Of a stretch of DNA of 64,000 nt, positions 17,807 through 26,143 are shown piece by piece (position 1 is the first letter of the stretch; each line of letters begins with the position of its first letter). This DNA comes from JADLDB01 sp040752975 (GTDB lineage Bacteria; Myxococcota; Myxococcia; Myxococcales; Myxococcaceae): NCBI GenBank assembly GCA_040752975.1, contig JBFMHF010000010.1, forward strand, positions 1-64,000. Reading direction: 5' to 3'. The translations under genes and the position numbers were made by a program. Under the pieces are notes generated by a model, which worked only from the letters and a program-made list of their open reading frames with translations, did no database searches and was not told the origin of the DNA.

Positions 17807-18688
17807 ATGCGCGTCACCGATCGCCTCCTCTTCGAGAACGCCGCCAGGCACGCCGCCAGCGCGCGGGAACGCTTCGAGGCCGCCAGCCGGGAAGCGGCCA
17901 CCGGCGTGCGCGTACGGCACCCCGAGGACGACCCCGCAGCCGCCAGCGTGATGGCCCGCACCATCTCCCAGGCCGGGCGGGACGGGGCCATCGCGAAGAC
18001 GCTGGGCACCGCCTCCGACGAACTCGCCCACGCCGAGCTGGCGCTCGACGGCGTGTCCGCCGCCCTGTCCCGCGCGCGGGAGCTCGCGGTGCAGCTGTCC
18101 AACGCCACCTACAGCGCCAACGAGCGCGCGGCCGCCGCCCAGGAAGTCAACGGCCTCTTCGAGACGGTGCTGGGGCAGCTCAACCGCAAGGTGGGCCACC
18201 GCTACGTCTTTGGCGGCTTCCAGGACGACGCGCCGCCCTTCGACGCGACGGGCGCCTACCTCGGCGACACCGGCGTGCGCGAGGTGGAGGTGGCGCCGGG
18301 CGTCACGGTGCCCGCGTCCATCCGCGCGGACGTGGCCTTGAAGGGCGCGGGCGGCGGCGTGGACGTGCTGGCCACCCTGCAGGCGCTGTCCACCGCGCTG
18401 GCCGCCAACAACGTGGCCGGTGTCCAGGGCACGCTGGACGCTCTGGACACGGGCATCGCCCAGGTGGCGCGGGCCCGGAGCGAGGCGGGCAGCCACTTGA
18501 ACGTGATGGACGCGGCCGGCGCCGCCGCCCTCGCCGCGCGCACCGACGCCCAGGCGCGCCTGTCCCACCTCGCCGACGCCGACATCATCGACGCCGCGTC
18601 CCGCCTCGCCCAGGCCGAGCGCGCGCTGGACGCGGCCCTCACCGCGGCGGCCAGGACGTTCCAGCCCTCGCTGTTGGACAAGCTGTAG
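17807..18688 (+). CDS. flgL: Hook-filament junction protein FlgL (HAP3)
   Basis: FlgL is the second hook-filament junction protein and is related to flagellin. The 293-residue product starts MRVTDRLLFENAARHAASARERF and has flagellin-type N-terminal helices (ATGVRVRHPEDDPAAASVMARTI), the HRYVFGGFQ motif of FlgL, and the C-terminal flagellin-like helix (LSHLADADIIDAASRLAQAERALDAALTAAARTFQPSLLDKL). It follows flgK by 8 bases. Confidence 0.95.
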   Translation: MRVTDRLLFENAARHAASARERFEAASREAATGVRVRHPEDDPAAASVMARTISQAGRDGAIAKTLGTASDELAHAELALDGVSAALSRARELAVQLSNATYSANERAAAAQEVNGLFETVLGQLNRKVGHRYVFGGFQDDAPPFDATGAYLGDTGVREVEVAPGVTVPASIRADVALKGAGGGVDVLATLQALSTALAANNVAGVQGTLDALDTGIAQVARARSEAGSHLNVMDAAGAAALAARTDAQARLSHLADADIIDAASRLAQAERALDAALTAAARTFQPSLLDKL

Positions 18689-18703
18689 GCAGGAGGACGG
18701 GCG

Positions 18704-20977
18704 ATGCAGGCGGCCGTGCCTCTCGACGCCCCACAGCTCCGCCAGGCCGAGCGCCGCGGCCGGAGCGTGACGGACGTGCGCATCCGCCGCCTCCTCACCC
18801 TCTTCCGCGCGCGGCTGCGCGTCATCAGGGCCCGCCTCGACCCCACCACGGGCGCCGCCGTCGCGCTGCTGCCCGCGCTCTTCCACGCCACCTTCCCGTG
18901 GGTGGGGCTCAAGAGCGATGCGCCCGGCGTGGAGGACGTGCGCGCGTCGATGCGGTGGATGAAGCTGGCGCGCGACTTCGACCTCCCGCCGCCCACCGGC
19001 ATCCAGCGCGGCCGCCGCCTCGTCGCGGCGCTGCTCATCACTCCGCACGACGCCGGCCTCGACGTGCACGTGGTGCCGGCGCCCAACCTGACGCCCGCCG
19101 ACGAGCAGCGCATCGCCCAGCGCGCCCGCGCCGTGGAGACGCTGCTGCGGCGGCGCCTCCTCGCCATCGCCATCACCGCCACCGGGCCCTCGGCCCAGCC
19201 GTACGACGCGGCCTCGAAGAGCCGCCTCCTCTCCGGCGGCGCGCTCCTGGCGGGCCGGCTGCCCGACGCCTTCTTCACCTCCGGCGGGCCCTCCAGCGAC
19301 CCCCTCGCTGCGGAGCTCTGGCGCACCGCCCCCACCGAGGCTGCGCGGGTGATGGCCCACCTCACCCTCGACGGCTGGCCGTCGGGCGAGGCCGCCGAGC
19401 TGGAGGAGGTGGCCGACCTGGCCCGCGCGGTGGCCCAGCCCCTCTGGCACTTCGCCGACGCCGGCCTCTTCATGGCCGCGCGCGCCGCCCTGCGCTCGAA
19501 GACGCCTTCGCTGCCCTTCTCGGCCTGCGCCCTGGCCACCCCGGAGGGGGCCGTGCGGCGAACTGCCCGCGCGCTGGCCCTGCACCTGGGGGCCCCGAAG
19601 TCCGTCGACGGCGCGACGCCCGCGGCCATTCTGGAGGTGGGCCGGGCCCTCGCGCTCGAGCTGACTCGCGCCGTCCGCCGGCTGCCGAGGGAAGACGGCG
19701 CCGCGCTGCGCACCTCCCTCGCCCAGACGACGCTGGGCGCGGGCTTCCCGCGGCTGCTGATGGCGCCACTGGCCGCGGCGCTGACGCGCGCAGGAAGGCG
19801 AGGGGACTTGCCCCCGCTGCGAGAAGTCCAGGGCACGCGTGCCGTGGAGGTGCGCCTCACCTCGGGCGGCGTGCTGGGCCAGGGGGCCCGCCCCGCCCAG
19901 GCCTGGGTGCGCGCGCTGGCGCTGCTGGGCCAGGTGCTGGGCCGCCCGGTGGCCCCCGCCCCCGCGCCGCCCGAGTGGAAGAAGCTGGCCCCCCGGCTGC
20001 TGGCGCCCGCGAGCCGGCGGACCCTGGTGCTGGACGTCGCGCCGCTGGACGTGCCTGGGCCTCCGTACGATCCACTCAACCGCGGGGAGGGCCGCCGCCT
20101 GGCGCTCTCCGGAGGCCTCCTGGTGTCGCTCAAGCCTCGCGGCCGGCCGTCGGCGCGCGAGGTGCGCGCGGTGGAGGTGGCGCGCCTCTTCCTGCGGGAA
20201 GCCCTCGCGGGCACCCAGCTCGACTTCGTCGCGCGCGGCACCGAGGTGCAGTCCCTGGAGGCGCGCCTCACCCGCCTCGCCCGGCGCGTCCGCGCGCAGG
20301 TGCCCACCCGCCCGATGGCGGTGGAGGTGGGCGGCGACGTGGTGGTGGTGGCGCAGGATGGCTTCAAGCAGCACCCGGAGCCGTCATTCGCGCGGCGCCC
20401 CGTGCGCTGCGCCTTCGACCCCGAGGCGCCGGACTTCGGGGCGGACGCCACCCAGGGCCGCGACGTGCCGGCCGGCCCGCAGCTCCAGTGCTTCGCCTGG
20501 TGCGACGACGAGAAGACGGCGCGGCTGCTCACCACCGACGACGCGGGCCGCGTGCTGCGCGAGACGGTGCCTCTGGTGCACGCGGAGGCCTGGCTGAGCG
20601 AAGCCCAGGCGTTGCTGCGCGCCGAGCCCCAGGCGGCGCTGTCGGTGCGCGCCGCCAACGGCATGACGCGCGCGGCCCTCGCCCTGCCGCCCGCCCTCGC
20701 GCCTGACGTGGTGGTGGCGCTCAAGGGCCGGCTGCCCTTCGGCCTCGAGCTCGAGCTGGACGGCGAGCGCTACGGCGGGCCGTCCGCGCTGCCCTGGAGC
20801 GCCGCGGCCCTCACCATCCTCTCGAAGTGGCCGCCGGGCGTGCGCGGCCGCATCTGCTTCGCCGCCGTCGACGTGCTGGCGGGCGAGGAGCCGGCGTCGG
20901 GCCTTCTCCGCCTCTACGCGCGCTCGCTGGCGCTGCGCCGGCTCAACACCCACATCGAGGCTCTCACACGCACCTAA
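18704..20977 (+). CDS. Unrecognised 757-residue protein between flgL and fliC
   Basis: No known family is recognisable. The ATG lies after AGGAGG, 15 bases after flgL, so it belongs to the flgF-flgL operon. No signal peptide or membrane helix is seen, which suggests a soluble cytoplasmic protein. It is rich in Arg, Ala and Leu. An N-terminal helical segment (RIRRLLTLFRARLRVIRARLD) is followed by ALLPALFHATFPWVGL. The middle half is helical (about 210-390), and the last 250 residues have more predicted strands (RTLVLDVAPLDV, TRPMAVEVGGDVVVVAQDGF) and three cysteines near FDPEAPDF and LQCFAWCDDEKTARLL. The place suggests a late-assembly or flagellin-related function. The N-terminal helix-plus-hydrophobic block faintly recalls class I adenylate cyclases, but no nucleotidyltransferase motif was found. 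The flagellin promoter starts inside its stop codon. Confidence 0.85.
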   Translation: MQAAVPLDAPQLRQAERRGRSVTDVRIRRLLTLFRARLRVIRARLDPTTGAAVALLPALFHATFPWVGLKSDAPGVEDVRASMRWMKLARDFDLPPPTGIQRGRRLVAALLITPHDAGLDVHVVPAPNLTPADEQRIAQRARAVETLLRRRLLAIAITATGPSAQPYDAASKSRLLSGGALLAGRLPDAFFTSGGPSSDPLAAELWRTAPTEAARVMAHLTLDGWPSGEAAELEEVADLARAVAQPLWHFADAGLFMAARAALRSKTPSLPFSACALATPEGAVRRTARALALHLGAPKSVDGATPAAILEVGRALALELTRAVRRLPREDGAALRTSLAQTTLGAGFPRLLMAPLAAALTRAGRRGDLPPLREVQGTRAVEVRLTSGGVLGQGARPAQAWVRALALLGQVLGRPVAPAPAPPEWKKLAPRLLAPASRRTLVLDVAPLDVPGPPYDPLNRGEGRRLALSGGLLVSLKPRGRPSAREVRAVEVARLFLREALAGTQLDFVARGTEVQSLEARLTRLARRVRAQVPTRPMAVEVGGDVVVVAQDGFKQHPEPSFARRPVRCAFDPEAPDFGADATQGRDVPAGPQLQCFAWCDDEKTARLLTTDDAGRVLRETVPLVHAEAWLSEAQALLRAEPQAALSVRAANGMTRAALALPPALAPDVVVALKGRLPFGLELELDGERYGGPSALPWSAAALTILSKWPPGVRGRICFAAVDVLAGEEPASGLLRLYARSLALRRLNTHIEALTRT

Positions 20978-21002
20978 AGGACTTCGGCCGCGGTGCCGAA
21001 CA
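20975..21002 (+). promoter_or_regulatory. Sigma-28 (FliA) promoter of fliC
   Basis: TAAA at 20975-20978 and GCCGAACA at 20995-21002 are separated by 16 bases, close to the FliA consensus TAAA-N15-GCCGATAA. The TAA of the -35 box is also the stop codon of the upstream 757-residue gene. Confidence 0.85.
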
Positions 21003-21015
21003 GACAGGCGGAGGC

Positions 21016-21032
21016 GACGACTTCACGTCGTC
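21016..21032 (+). other. Hairpin in the flagellin 5' leader
   Basis: GACGAC and GTCGTC form a perfect 6-bp stem around the 5-base loop TTCAC. It ends 8 bases before the AGGAG ribosome site (21041), so it could affect stability or translation of the abundant flagellin mRNA. Confidence 0.5.
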
Positions 21033-21056
21033 TTCACCACAGGAGAAACAACCACC

Positions 21057-21884
21057 ATGGCCATGTCGATTCGCACCAACGTCTCGTCGCTGAATGCTCA
21101 GCGCAACCTGTACCAGACCCAGGGGCAGCTGGACTCGTCGCTCTCGCGCCTGTCCAGCGGCTACCGCATCACCAAGGCCGGCGACGACGCCGCGGGCCTC
21201 GGCATCAGCGTCAACCTCGAGGCGCAGATCCGCAGCTACAACCAGGGCGTCCGCAACGCCAACGACGGCATCTCGCTGATCCAGACGGCGGAAGCGGCGA
21301 TGAACGAGCAATCCAACATCCTGTCGCGCCTGCGCGAGCTGGCCATGCAGTCGGCGTCTGACGGCATCGGCAACACCGAGCGCGGCTACATCCAGAGCGA
21401 GGTGGACGAGCAGGTGGCGGAGATCGAGCGGGTCGCGCAGGCCACCGAGTTCAACGGCCAGAAGCTGCTCGACGGCAGCGCCACCGCGCTCGACTTCCAG
21501 GTGGGCATCCGGAACGTGGCGGCCAACGACCGCATCAGCGTCACCACCGTCGACGCCACGACCGCGACGCTGGGTGTGGACACGCTGGACCTGTCCACCA
21601 AGGCGGGCGCGCAGGCGGCCCTGGCCACCATCGACACCGCGCTGCAGACGCTGTCGACGGCGCGCGCCACCCTCGGCGCGGCGGGCAACCGGTTCAACTC
21701 GGCGGTGGCCTCCATCCAGGCCTCGAGCGAGTCGCTGTCGGCCGCCAACAGCCGCATCCGCGACGTGGACGTGGCCGAGGAGACCAGCCGCATGGCTCGC
21801 TCCCAGGTGCTGATGCAGGCCGGCGTGTCGGTCCTCGCACAGGCCAACCAGATGCCGCAGATCGCCCTCAAGCTGCTCGGGTGA
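21057..21884 (+). CDS. fliC: Flagellin FliC
   Basis: The filament protein. At 275 residues it is a minimal flagellin made only of the conserved D0/D1 domains: N-terminal SIRTNVSSLNAQRNLYQTQGQLDSSLSRLSSGYRITKAGDDAAGLGIS and C-terminal ANSRIRDVDVAEETSRMARSQVLMQAGVSVLAQANQMPQIALKLLG, with a short central linker of Thr/Ala-rich sequence and no D2/D3 outer domains. The central stretch around residue 105 (TERGYIQSEVDEQVAEIERVA) and the FNGQKLLDG motif are typical. It is preceded by a sigma-28 promoter and a strong AGGAG site; two ATG codons (21057, 21063) are possible starts, the first being better spaced. Confidence 0.98.
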   Translation: MAMSIRTNVSSLNAQRNLYQTQGQLDSSLSRLSSGYRITKAGDDAAGLGISVNLEAQIRSYNQGVRNANDGISLIQTAEAAMNEQSNILSRLRELAMQSASDGIGNTERGYIQSEVDEQVAEIERVAQATEFNGQKLLDGSATALDFQVGIRNVAANDRISVTTVDATTATLGVDTLDLSTKAGAQAALATIDTALQTLSTARATLGAAGNRFNSAVASIQASSESLSAANSRIRDVDVAEETSRMARSQVLMQAGVSVLAQANQMPQIALKLLG

Positions 21885-21911
21885 TGAGCCGATGAAGTGA
21901 AGGAAGGACGG

Positions 21912-21939
21912 GGCCCGGGCGCCGCCAAGCCTCCGGGCC
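21912..21939 (+). other. Hairpin in the fliC-fliD spacer
   Basis: GGCCCGG (21912-21918) and CCGGGCC (21933-21939) form a 7-bp GC stem with a 14-base loop. There is no T-run, so this is more likely a partial attenuator or mRNA-stabilising element at the fliC 3' end than a full terminator. Confidence 0.4.
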
Positions 21940-21976
21940 TCGTCGTCGTGAAGGAACCTCGAGGAGGAGCGCCACC

Positions 21977-23338
21977 ATGACCATCGACGCCCGCTTCCGT
22001 GCCGGTGGCCTCGCCTCGGGGCTCGACTCCAACGCCATCATCGACCAGCTGGTGTCGCTGGAGAAGCGGCCCATCGACCTCCTGGCTGCGCGCCAGGACG
22101 CGCTCAAGGTGCAGGTCAGCCTGCTGGGCGACCTGGCCAGCCGCCTGTCGGCGCTGCAGAAGGCGGCGAAGAGCCTGAAGCGGGACGGGGTGCTGCGGCT
22201 GTCCACCGGCTCCACTCCGACGAACTTCTCCGTCACCCCCACCACGGGCGGCACCGCCGGCCGCTTCTCGGTGGAGGTGCAGGCCCTGGCCCAGGCGGCG
22301 AAGGCGCGCAGCGCGGCCTTCACTCCGGGCGTCGACGTGGTGCGGGGCGGCACGCTGGACCTGACGGTGATGGGGCAGACCACCAGCGTGACGCTGACCG
22401 ACGGGATGACGCTGTCCGAGGTGGCCTCGGCGGTGAACGCCTCCGGCGCGGCCGTCTCTGCCACCGTGCTGTCCGACGGGACGCGCGAGTACCTTTCGCT
22501 GACCAACCGCGACACCGGCTACCCGCTGTCGGGCGCGCCGGGCGACGCCCTGTCCATCACCGAGACCTCCACCGGCAGCCTGGGCCAGCCGCTGGGTCTG
22601 ACCCTCACCCAGGCGGCGGCCAACGCCACGGTGGTGGTGGACGGCCTCAGCGTGAGCCGGATGAGCAACGAGTTGTCGGACGTGCTGCCGGGCGTGAAGC
22701 TGTCGCTCAAGAGCACCGGCGCTGTCGAGGACGTGGTGCTGGGCTACGACACCGAGGCCACCAGGAAGAACCTCGAGGCCTTCGTCACCGCCTACAACGA
22801 CGTGCTGTCCGCCGTGCAGCGGCAGCTCAACGTGGCGCCCGGCGCGGACCGCTCGAAGACGTTGGCCGGCGACTCGGTGGTGCGCAGCGTGCAGAGCGCG
22901 CTGCAGAAGGTGGTGGCGGCCACGGTGCCCGGGCTGGGCACGGTGCGGGCGCTGGCTGACCTGGGCGTGCAGACGAGCCGCGACGGCAGCCTGAGCATCG
23001 ACGAGGTCAAGCTGAGCGCCGCCATCACCCGTGAGAGCACGTCGGTCGACGCGCTCTTCACCACGGCCAGCACCGGCCTGAGCGACGTGGTGGACGACCT
23101 GGTCGACCAGTACACCGCGCCGTCCAGCGGCCTCATCACCGCGCGCAAGGACGGACTGAACCAGAGCATCAAGCGGATGGACGCGACGCTGGAGCAGATG
23201 AACGCGCGGCTCGACGGCTACCGCCGCAACCTGATCGCCCAGTTCACCGCGATGGAGACGGTGGTGAGCGGCTTCAAGTCCATCGGCAACTACCTGACCA
23301 ACAACCCGTTCCCGAAGATCGGTGGGAGTGACTCATGA
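21977..23338 (+). CDS. fliD: Filament cap protein FliD (HAP2)
   Basis: FliD caps the growing filament and folds incoming flagellin. The 453-residue protein has the N-terminal FliD domain (FRAGGLASGLDSNAIIDQLVSLEKRPID) and the C-terminal coiled coil (IKRMDATLEQMNARLDGYRRNLIAQFTAMETVVSGFKSIGNYL). The central part contains the SVTLTDGMTLSEVASAVNAS segment typical of the family. GAGGAGGAG precedes the ATG. The stop overlaps the fliS ATG. Confidence 0.96.
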   Translation: MTIDARFRAGGLASGLDSNAIIDQLVSLEKRPIDLLAARQDALKVQVSLLGDLASRLSALQKAAKSLKRDGVLRLSTGSTPTNFSVTPTTGGTAGRFSVEVQALAQAAKARSAAFTPGVDVVRGGTLDLTVMGQTTSVTLTDGMTLSEVASAVNASGAAVSATVLSDGTREYLSLTNRDTGYPLSGAPGDALSITETSTGSLGQPLGLTLTQAAANATVVVDGLSVSRMSNELSDVLPGVKLSLKSTGAVEDVVLGYDTEATRKNLEAFVTAYNDVLSAVQRQLNVAPGADRSKTLAGDSVVRSVQSALQKVVAATVPGLGTVRALADLGVQTSRDGSLSIDEVKLSAAITRESTSVDALFTTASTGLSDVVDDLVDQYTAPSSGLITARKDGLNQSIKRMDATLEQMNARLDGYRRNLIAQFTAMETVVSGFKSIGNYLTNNPFPKIGGSDS

Positions 23339-23724
23339 ACGCCGCCCGCGCCTACGCCCGCACCCAGCAGGAGACCGCCTCGAAGGAGCGCCTGATGGTG
23401 CTGCTCTTCGAGGCCGCGCTGAAGCACATCCGCGCCGGGGCCACCGCGCTGGAGGCCGGGAAGCGGCAGGAGGCGGTGGCGCCGCTCACCAGGGCGGGGG
23501 ACATCGTCACCGAGCTGTCGGCCACTCTGGACGTGACGCGCGCGCCCGAGCTGGGGCAGGTGCTGAAGGACGTGTACCTCTTCGTCTCGGGTCGCCTCAT
23601 CCGCGCGGCGGCGACGGGGCAGGCGGACGCGGCGCGGGAGGCCGAGCGGGTGTTCGCCCCCATCGTCGACGCCTTCTCCGCGGCGGTGGCGCAGCAGGCT
23701 GGTCCCGTCGAGGCCGGCCGGTGA
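23335..23724 (+). CDS. fliS: Flagellin export chaperone FliS
   Basis: FliS binds the C-terminus of flagellin in the cytoplasm and delivers it to FlhA. The 129-residue helical protein has the family features ARAYARTQQETASKERLMVLLFEAALKHIRAG and a region for the subunit count (AELGQVLKDVYLFVSGRLIRA). It lies in the fliD-fliS order with ATGA overlap. Confidence 0.94.
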   Translation: MNAARAYARTQQETASKERLMVLLFEAALKHIRAGATALEAGKRQEAVAPLTRAGDIVTELSATLDVTRAPELGQVLKDVYLFVSGRLIRAAATGQADAAREAERVFAPIVDAFSAAVAQQAGPVEAGR

Positions 23725-23978
23725 CGCTCGCGGGCGCCCTCGCCGAGGTGAAGGCGGCGCTGGAGGCCGGGGACGCGCTGCGCGCCGCGGAGGCGATGCA
23801 GCCCGCGCTGGCCGCGCTCGAGGCGGCTCGCAACGCCCGTCAGCCTCCAAACGAAGAGGTGGCGCGTCTGGTGGCCGAATGTCAGCCGCTGGTCGAGCGC
23901 CTGCGCGCGGGCCTCGAGCGCCAGCTGGGGGAGCTCGGCGCCAGCGCTCGCGCCCACCGGGCCTACGGGGCGCGCTGA
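23721..23978 (+). CDS. Small FliT-like helical protein
   Basis: A GTG start overlaps the fliS stop (GTGA). The 85-residue product is helical (LAGALAEVKAALEAGDALRAAEAMQPALAALEAARN) with one Cys. Size and position directly after fliS fit FliT, the chaperone of FliD, but the sequence is too divergent for certainty. Confidence 0.65.
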   Translation: MTLAGALAEVKAALEAGDALRAAEAMQPALAALEAARNARQPPNEEVARLVAECQPLVERLRAGLERQLGELGASARAHRAYGAR

Positions 23979-24004
23979 GGCCCGACGGTTGTGGCGCGCC
24001 GCCC

Positions 24005-24226
24005 GGAGACGATGCCCGCGGGGGCTCCGTGCCGGATGGCGGGCAGCGCTGAGGCCATGCAGCGGCCGGGAGCGCCGCGAGGAGACGATGCCCGCGCCGG
24101 CTTCATGTCGGATGGGGTCAGCGCAGCGGCTCATCGGGCGGGGAGCGGCCGGGAGACGACGCCTGCGCGAGGCACCATTCGTGGCTGGCGTGGCGCGGTG
24201 TGGTCCATCGGCCGGATGCGCCGCCA
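24005..24226 (+). repeat. Three degenerate tandem repeats of 71-76 bases in a gene-free spacer
   Basis: Units begin at 24005, 24081 and 24152. The first two share 16 identical bases (GGAGACGATGCCCGCG) and 14 of the next 19; the third keeps GGAGACGACGCCTGCG. A fourth decayed start may lie at 24227. The whole 606-base spacer between fliT and the NtrC-type gene (23979-24584) has no convincing gene. A 7-codon ORF behind a good site (AGGAG, ATG at 24530) and an open frame of 187 codons with atypical composition are not supported. Confidence 0.6.
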
Positions 24227-24584
24227 GGAGGCTTCGCACGCGCGTCTGGCCTCGCGCCGTACCAGGGCGACGGCACGAAAGAGAAGTCGTCCGGGTGCGG
24301 GGCAGCGCTCGTTTCGACGACAGGGGCGTGGACGGCAGAAGCCGACCAGGTCGCGTCACATCTGCTTCGGCCGCGTCTCCACCGGCGAGAAGCAGGACAC
24401 GAGGGCGCCCACTTCCGCTGCGGCGTCATGAAGACGCCGCCCCGGGCGTCACTCACGGGAAGCGGGACACCTGCGAGGCGGCCTCGCGACGACGTCGACC
24501 GCCCCGCATCACCCGCGAGAGGAGAAACATGGGCGCGACGGCTCGAGCGTGAGGGAAGTGCAGCCTTTGGGGGCCAGAGGCCTC

Positions 24585-26051
24585 TCAGTGCGCGGCGCTG
24601 CTCTCGGTCGGCGCTTCCGCCGGCGGCGCCACGCCCTGCCCGCGGGGCACCTGGTACTGCTTCACCAGCCGGCGGAAGTTGGACCTGTCGAGCCCCGCCA
24701 GGGCCGCCGCCGCGGTGATGTTGCCACCCGTCTTCTTCAGCACGCGCGCGAGGTACTGCTGGTCGAAGGCGCCCACCGCTGCCTTCTTGGCCTGCACGTA
24801 GGGAATCAAGGGCGCCTCGGCGGTGGCGGACGTCTCGGGCACAGCTTCCGCGGCCGTCGCCGTGGCGCGGGCCATCGACGGAGGCAGCTCGTTCATCGTC
24901 ACCTCGGGACCGCGGGCGAGCACCACGGCGCGCTCCACCACGTTCTCCAGCTCTCGCACGTTGCCCGGCCAGTGGAAGGACTCCAGGGCCCGCACCACCT
25001 CCGGCGAGAAGCGCTCGACCTTCTTCCCGGCTCGGGCCGCGTACTGAGACAGGAAGTGGTACGCCAGCAGCGCGATGTCCTGGCGCCGGGCGCGCAGCGG
25101 GGGCAGGGTGATGCTGATGACGTTCAGCCGGTAGAAGAGGTCCTCTCGGAAGCGGCCCTGCGCCATCGCCTTCTTCAGGTCCGCGTTGGTGGCGGCGATG
25201 ACGCGCACGTCCACCTTCACGTGGTCGGTGGCGCCCACCGGCCGCACCTCTCCTTCCTGCAGCGCACGCAAGAGCGCCACCTGGGTGGACGGGGGCATGT
25301 CGCCAATCTCGTCGAGGAAGAGGGTGCCGCCGTTGGCCGCCTCGAACAGGCCCCGCTTGCCGGTGGTGGCGCCGGTGAAGGCGCCCTTCACGTGGCCGAA
25401 GAGCTCGCTCTCCAGCAGGGTGGGCGTCATCGCCGCGCAGTTCACCGCCACGAAGGGGCGGCGGGCCCGGGGGCTCTTCCGGTGGAGGCTCCTCGCCACC
25501 AGCTCCTTCCCGGTTCCGCTCTCGCCCGTCACCAGCACGGTGGCGTTGGAGCCGCTCACCCGCTCGACGAGGCGGAACACCTCCCGCATCCCCTCGGACG
25601 TCCCCACGAAGTCCGTCCCCGGCCGCGCCGCCACCAGCTCCTCCAGCTCGCGGTTGCGCCGCATCAGCTGGCAGTGCGCCGCGGCGCGCTTCACCAGGTC
25701 CACCACCTCGTCCAGGCTCTCGAAGGGCTTGGTGATGAAGTCCCACGCGCCCCGCTTCACGGCCGCCGTCGCCGCGGAGATGGTGCCCTGTCCGGTCATC
25801 ACCACCACCTGCACTTCCGGGTGACGCGCCTTCACCGCCGACAGAATCTCCATGCCGTTGGTGCCGGGCAGGTTGAGGTCGACCAGCACCACCGTGAGGG
25901 CTGGATCCAGCGCCGCCGCCATCGCCTGCTCCGGATCCGTGCAGGAGGTCACGTCGAACTCCGCCCGGCCCAGCAGCACCTCGAGCGCGCGGGCCACCGA
26001 CACCTCGTCGTCGATTACCAGCACTCGCGCCGGACCATTGTGCGTCGTCAT
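24585..26051 (-). CDS. NtrC-family sigma-54 response regulator
   Basis: A 488-residue phosphorylation-controlled activator of sigma-54 promoters. Order: receiver domain (8-120) with acidic pair D14-D15, phospho-acceptor D58 and the MTGQGTI/ITKPFE signature; AAA+ domain with GESGTGKE, GAFTGA, GGTLFLDEIGD and the R-finger segment GRFREDLFYRL; and a Fis-type helix-turn-helix (LKKTGGNITAAAALAGLDRSNFRRLVKQYQ). The ATG at 26051 follows GGAGG by 9 bases. It is the last gene of a REC-kinase-NtrC operon on the minus strand, behind a sigma-54 promoter. The upstream kinase is the likely partner. Confidence 0.95.
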   Translation of the reverse strand: MTTHNGPARVLVIDDEVSVARALEVLLGRAEFDVTSCTDPEQAMAAALDPALTVVLVDLNLPGTNGMEILSAVKARHPEVQVVVMTGQGTISAATAAVKRGAWDFITKPFESLDEVVDLVKRAAAHCQLMRRNRELEELVAARPGTDFVGTSEGMREVFRLVERVSGSNATVLVTGESGTGKELVARSLHRKSPRARRPFVAVNCAAMTPTLLESELFGHVKGAFTGATTGKRGLFEAANGGTLFLDEIGDMPPSTQVALLRALQEGEVRPVGATDHVKVDVRVIAATNADLKKAMAQGRFREDLFYRLNVISITLPPLRARRQDIALLAYHFLSQYAARAGKKVERFSPEVVRALESFHWPGNVRELENVVERAVVLARGPEVTMNELPPSMARATATAAEAVPETSATAEAPLIPYVQAKKAAVGAFDQQYLARVLKKTGGNITAAAALAGLDRSNFRRLVKQYQVPRGQGVAPPAEAPTESSAAH

Positions 26052-26143
26052 CGGCCTGCCCTCCACGGACTGCCACTGCAGGGGGTGAGTCGCTTCCTCG
26101 TGGTCGCTTCGACCCGGCGTCCCGCGCTCCTTAAGGCCCACAT

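Noticed and set aside
18704..20977. Class I adenylate cyclase identity for the 757-residue protein
   Set aside because: Only a short N-terminal helical and hydrophobic pattern is similar; the nucleotidyltransferase GS-x-DxD motif was not found.
21912..21939. Intrinsic terminator between fliC and fliD
   Set aside because: The stem is good but no T-run follows, and fliD has no separate promoter that could be seen, so full termination here is unlikely.
23989..24552. A 187-codon open frame in the repeat-bearing spacer
   Set aside because: Arg/Ala-rich composition, no ribosome site, and the repeats fall in different frames from copy to copy, so the region is not being read as protein.
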